Shown piece by piece: positions 61,710 to 64,000 of a DNA stretch of 64,000 nt. The stretch is from Fervidicoccus fontis Kam940 (GTDB taxonomy: Archaea > Thermoproteota > Thermoprotei_A > Sulfolobales > Fervidicoccaceae), in the NCBI RefSeq assembly GCF_000258425.1, contig NC_017461.1:1255207-1319206 (forward strand), written 5' to 3'. Within the stretch, counting starts at the first letter, position 1; each line of letters starts with the position of its first letter. Below the pieces are notes generated by a model. The model was not told the origin of the DNA. It did not search any database and worked only from the letters and a program-made list of their open reading frames with translations. The position numbers and the translations under genes were made by a program.

Positions 61710-62498
61710 TTACCATAGGCTTTCATCTTTCTGCTTACTGCTTTTCATCATTTCCTCAACCGCATTTGAAACTTTTTCTAGAAAAGTTCCTGCTTTTTCC
61801 CTAACAACGAGCTCCGCATCTTTATCTAGATGCGTCGGGCTTTCATTTATTATAAATAGCTTGGCTCCGTGATCCAAAGCGATCTCAGGTATAAGAGCTG
61901 CCGGATACACCGAAAGGCTCGATCCGACGACAATGATGAGCTTGGAGCTTTTTGCAAGGGAGAATGCGGATGAAAGTTCCTCGCTCGGAAGGGGCTCTCC
62001 AAAGTAAACTACAGCTGGCTTCAAAATCCTGCCGCACTTCGGACATCTAGGTACCCTCTTCTCCCTAATAAAATCCTCAATGAAATCCTTTATATCTCCG
62101 TGAAATCCACACCTCAAGCACTGAACTTTATCATATGTTCCGTGGAGCTCTATAACCTTTTTGCTCCCGGCCTTCTGGTGGAGCTTATCTATGTTCTGGG
62201 TTATTACCGCTTCAACAAGTCCTAAAGATTCCAGTTCTGCTATTACAATGTGCGCTCTGTTAGGAGACGCTCTAGAAATCTGAGAGTACACGTATTCAGC
62301 ATAAATTCTCCAGGAATACTCAGGATCTCTGTAGAAGAGGTCTATGTCGAAGACCTCCGGAGGTATCCTTTTCCACAATCCTTGAGGGCCACGGAAGTCG
62401 GGAACCCCGCTCTCAGTGCTAGCTCCTGCCCCAGTGAAGAAAAGCGCCTTCCCTCCTGCATCTATAAGCGTCTTAGCAAGCTTTTCCTCAGCACTCAA
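61710..62498 (-). CDS. cobB: Sir2 family NAD-dependent protein deacylase
   Basis: A 262-residue sirtuin. It has GAGASTESGVPDFRG (residues 23-37), TQNIDKLHQKAG, the catalytic His in ELHGTY, zinc cysteines CLRCG and CPKCG, and VVGSSLSVYP. It removes acyl groups from lysine using NAD; in Sulfolobus a target is the chromatin protein Alba. The C-terminal 20 residues are charged. Single gene, no overlap. Confidence 0.93.
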   Translation of the reverse strand: MSAEEKLAKTLIDAGGKALFFTGAGASTESGVPDFRGPQGLWKRIPPEVFDIDLFYRDPEYSWRIYAEYVYSQISRASPNRAHIVIAELESLGLVEAVITQNIDKLHQKAGSKKVIELHGTYDKVQCLRCGFHGDIKDFIEDFIREKRVPRCPKCGRILKPAVVYFGEPLPSEELSSAFSLAKSSKLIIVVGSSLSVYPAALIPEIALDHGAKLFIINESPTHLDKDAELVVREKAGTFLEKVSNAVEEMMKSSKQKDESLW

Positions 62499-63012
62499 GA
62501 GAAGATCACCCCATCAGCAATATCCAAAACGTGGGATAAAAATGTTCACTCGAGCCTCTTTAAATTTTTTTCTATGAAGGGTAATGCAATGAGGGAAGTG
62601 AAAGACGCATATTTGAAAATAGCTCACTTTTACGGGGTTCAGGTCTCATATAAGTTCATAGATTAATCTCATCCCCTCATTTTTAATTTCCTGCATCCCT
62701 TCTTGGTTCTGCATATGGCTTAAAGGCTTTCGAGAGCAAGGTATTTGGAGAACATGTTTATGCATGCAACAATATCCTAAAGCATCTGAGGGCTCTATAG
62801 ATTTTATCGCGAAGCATCCAAAGAAATTCTACAATCTTCTTATCGCTGCTCTCTGGAAGAGCTCTTTTCCCTTCACAGAGCAGCTCAACTCTAGAATTCA
62901 AATGCGGAGAGATTTATAAATAGCGAAGAAATAACATTAACATCAAAGTATAAACTTTTATGAAACTCAAAACAGCTTGTCTAGGCTTGAGCTAATAGCG
63001 AGAGCTTTTAAA
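62499..63012. other. Gap with small frames, probably degenerate
   Basis: Two short plus-strand frames have protein-like composition: 30 codons from ATG 62574 (to 62666) and 51 codons from ATG 62764 (to 62919). A third frame, about 62694-62792, encodes ASLLGSAYGLKAFESK-like sequence and can be joined to the last by one frameshift. I take this as a decayed gene of unknown family rather than three real small genes. A+T-rich sequence follows to the csa3 stop. Confidence 0.3.
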
Positions 63013-63693
63013 TCAACTTTCAATTTGCTTTTCCTTCCTATCTTTCAAGATACTGTTGAGCATTGCGGCTGCTTCACCCCATGGCGTTAAGCTTGGAAGG
63101 CCTCTCCCCCTCTTCTCTATGAATCCCATCTTTTTAAGTTTAGTGATCCTATTTACAATAGTCTTCTCTCCTATGTTTAGTATGCGCGAGATGTCCTTTG
63201 GGGTCGATCCCCTATTGTTGTAAAGAGCCTCAAGTATGTCTCCATCCCTGCTGCCTATTCCGCTTATAACGAACCTCAAGAACCCCCAAGGTATTCTTAG
63301 AGATTGTGGACTTCCCTCTATGGTGGTCTCTATTGAGACCCTTTTTCCAGAAGCGATTGCAGAGAGGAGAATTAGCACAGCGGTGCCTCTCATCCCCCCT
63401 CCAAGCTCAAGGACCAGCTCACCTTCGCTACACTCTTTTGAGATAAGGTCTGCAAGCTTAACCGCGCTCTCCCATGGCTTATCTAAGTCCAGGTGAAGAA
63501 CCTTTATATCGCTTTCCTTAATACCAGCTTTAGTAGCAAAGAGCTTGAACTCACTTAGCGCTTTGCCTGAAGAAGGGTTTTCTGGACCGCTTATTAGGAT
63601 GATCTTCTCTCCGGGTTTTATAGAGCTGTCAGTTATTCTCCTCAATCCCACATCTGCATGGAAGCCTATGTTTATTATGAAGCACCTTTCCAC
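63013..63693 (-). CDS. csa3: CRISPR-associated transcriptional regulator Csa3
   Basis: A 226-residue two-domain protein. Residues 1-130 are a CARF-type Rossmann domain with LELGGGMRG (96-103) and an N-terminal IINIGFHADVGLRRI strand-helix. Residues about 150-205 are a winged helix (GDILEALYNNRGSTPKDISRILNIGEKTIVNRITKLKKMGFIEKRGRG). In Sulfolobus, Csa3 proteins control spacer acquisition and CRISPR expression and bind cyclic oligoadenylate. It diverges from the CRISPR leader at its start, which would let it act on both. Confidence 0.85.
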   Translation of the reverse strand: MERCFIINIGFHADVGLRRITDSSIKPGEKIILISGPENPSSGKALSEFKLFATKAGIKESDIKVLHLDLDKPWESAVKLADLISKECSEGELVLELGGGMRGTAVLILLSAIASGKRVSIETTIEGSPQSLRIPWGFLRFVISGIGSRDGDILEALYNNRGSTPKDISRILNIGEKTIVNRITKLKKMGFIEKRGRGLPSLTPWGEAAAMLNSILKDRKEKQIES

Positions 63694-63973
63694 AATTTAT
63701 CACCATTTCCCTTTTTATTTTGGGAAGTATTTAAATCCTTTATAAATAAAAATTTGTGAATGAATTTTATGGATGAAATTTCGCATAGTTGGGAACAAAG
63801 CTGATTTTAAACTAAAGGATAAATTAAACATATTTCTATTATATATTTTTTATTACAATTTCCTAGAAAAAATGGGGAAAAATATATCAGATCTTGCAAT
63901 TTTTGCAATTGGACCGAAAAGTTTTTATTATAATACCAAATTATAAATTATACAAATGAGCTCAAAAAATCGT
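63694..63973 (+). promoter_or_regulatory. CRISPR leader region
   Basis: About 280 bp of A+T-rich DNA between csa3 and the first repeat. TTATAAATT at 63941-63949 would start transcription near 63970, right at the first repeat, as in crenarchaeal arrays. A second TATA (TTTATAAATA, about 63739-63748) may drive either the leader or a small frame at 63773-63946 (57 codons, MKFRIVGNKADF start, not recognised). Csa3-binding sites would be expected here, but I could not define one. Confidence 0.6.
63773..63946 (+). CDS. Candidate small protein inside the CRISPR leader, 57 residues
   Basis: An ATG frame of 57 codons whose start lies about 28 bp after the upstream TATA box, close to leaderless. It encodes an aromatic-rich helix (NIFLLYIFYYNFLEK) and SDLAIFAIGPKSFYYN. 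Its stop overlaps the TATA box of the array. Not recognised; may be chance coding in A+T-rich leader DNA or a leftover of a cas gene. Confidence 0.22.
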   Translation: MKFRIVGNKADFKLKDKLNIFLLYIFYYNFLEKMGKNISDLAIFAIGPKSFYYNTKL

Positions 63974-64000
63974 GCAGAATCTCTCAGATAGAATTGAAAG
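63974..64000 (+). CRISPR. First CRISPR repeat of an array (cut by window edge)
   Basis: The window ends with GCAGAATCTCTCAGATAGAATTGAAAG, split here as GCAGAATCTCTCAG and ATAGAATTGAAAG. The 3' half TAGAATTGAAAG and the core AATCTCT match the 24-nt Sulfolobus solfataricus repeat as I remember it. The exact 5' boundary cannot be fixed with only one copy; about 24-27 nt. The leader is to the left, so spacers begin at 64001. Confidence 0.72.

Overview
The window reads as a chromosomal segment of a thermophilic crenarchaeon (Thermoproteota, Thermoprotei). The evidence is archaeal and eukaryote-like information machinery: exosome, Brix protein, MCM, GINS, RFC, Orc1/Cdc6, KEOPS subunits and EF-2 with a diphthamide histidine. 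It also has families I know mainly from crenarchaea (DUF3194, DUF2192, Csa3), TATA-box promoters with several leaderless starts, GTG/TTG starts, and a CRISPR repeat of Sulfolobales-like sequence. Genus is not determined; a Fervidicoccales/Acidilobales-type organism is only a guess. By eye the left third is A+T-rich and the 34-60 kb part is clearly richer in G+C.

Layout. 0-0.5 kb: end of a thioredoxin-like gene and tRNA-Leu(UAG). 0.8-5.5 kb: electron-transfer module fixX-fixC, acyl-CoA dehydrogenase, etfB-etfA, with a symmetric divergent promoter between fixC and the dehydrogenase. 5.5-8.0 kb: UPF0147, tRNA-Ile(GAU), an ArsB/NhaD-type transporter and an ArsR-like regulator. 8.0-8.6 kb: RNA-rich gap holding an orphan TnpB-type omega-RNA-like element and a C/D box sRNA candidate. 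8.6-12.3 kb: FecBCD/BtuFCD-type ABC importer with an FmdE protein. 12.7-15.5 kb: rps24e-rps27ae-kae1-bud32-rdgB operon. 15.8-22.1 kb: exosome super-operon (sdo1, rrp4, rrp41, rrp42, rpl37ae, Brix, pcc1), prefoldin beta, DUF3194 and a DHH phosphoesterase. 22.3-24.5 kb: EF-2. 24.7-34.6 kb: an eleven-gene complex I cluster (nuoABCDHIJKMLN) without the NADH-input subunits nuoEFG.

34.6-50.4 kb: truA, both RFC genes, an adenosine-specific kinase, an unknown/JAMM gene pair, two unusual radical SAM proteins, orc1/cdc6 with an HTH gene, a KaiC-like ATPase, Hel308, MCM and GINS. This is a dense replication and repair island. 50.5-60.4 kb: small enzymes (phosphodiesterase, N-acetyltransferase, MBL, PHP, ferredoxin), crenarchaeal unknowns, asnS, a dph6 with an apparent frameshift at its start, a pyruvoyl decarboxylase and a LOG-like protein. 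60.4-64.0 kb: tRNA-Asn(GUU), a decayed Cas4/Csa1-like gene and other remnants, a SemiSWEET-like protein, a sirtuin, the CRISPR regulator csa3, and at the right edge a CRISPR leader with its first repeat.

Functionally, ETF and FixCX can pass electrons from acyl-CoA oxidation to quinone, and the truncated complex I is a separate proton-pumping quinone reductase probably fed by ferredoxin or another carrier. Kae1, Bud32 and Pcc1 supply most of KEOPS for tRNA t6A. A 42-bp repeat occurs three times and ends two genes. I read it as a remnant terminal sequence of an IS200/IS605-type element, but no transposase is present in the window.
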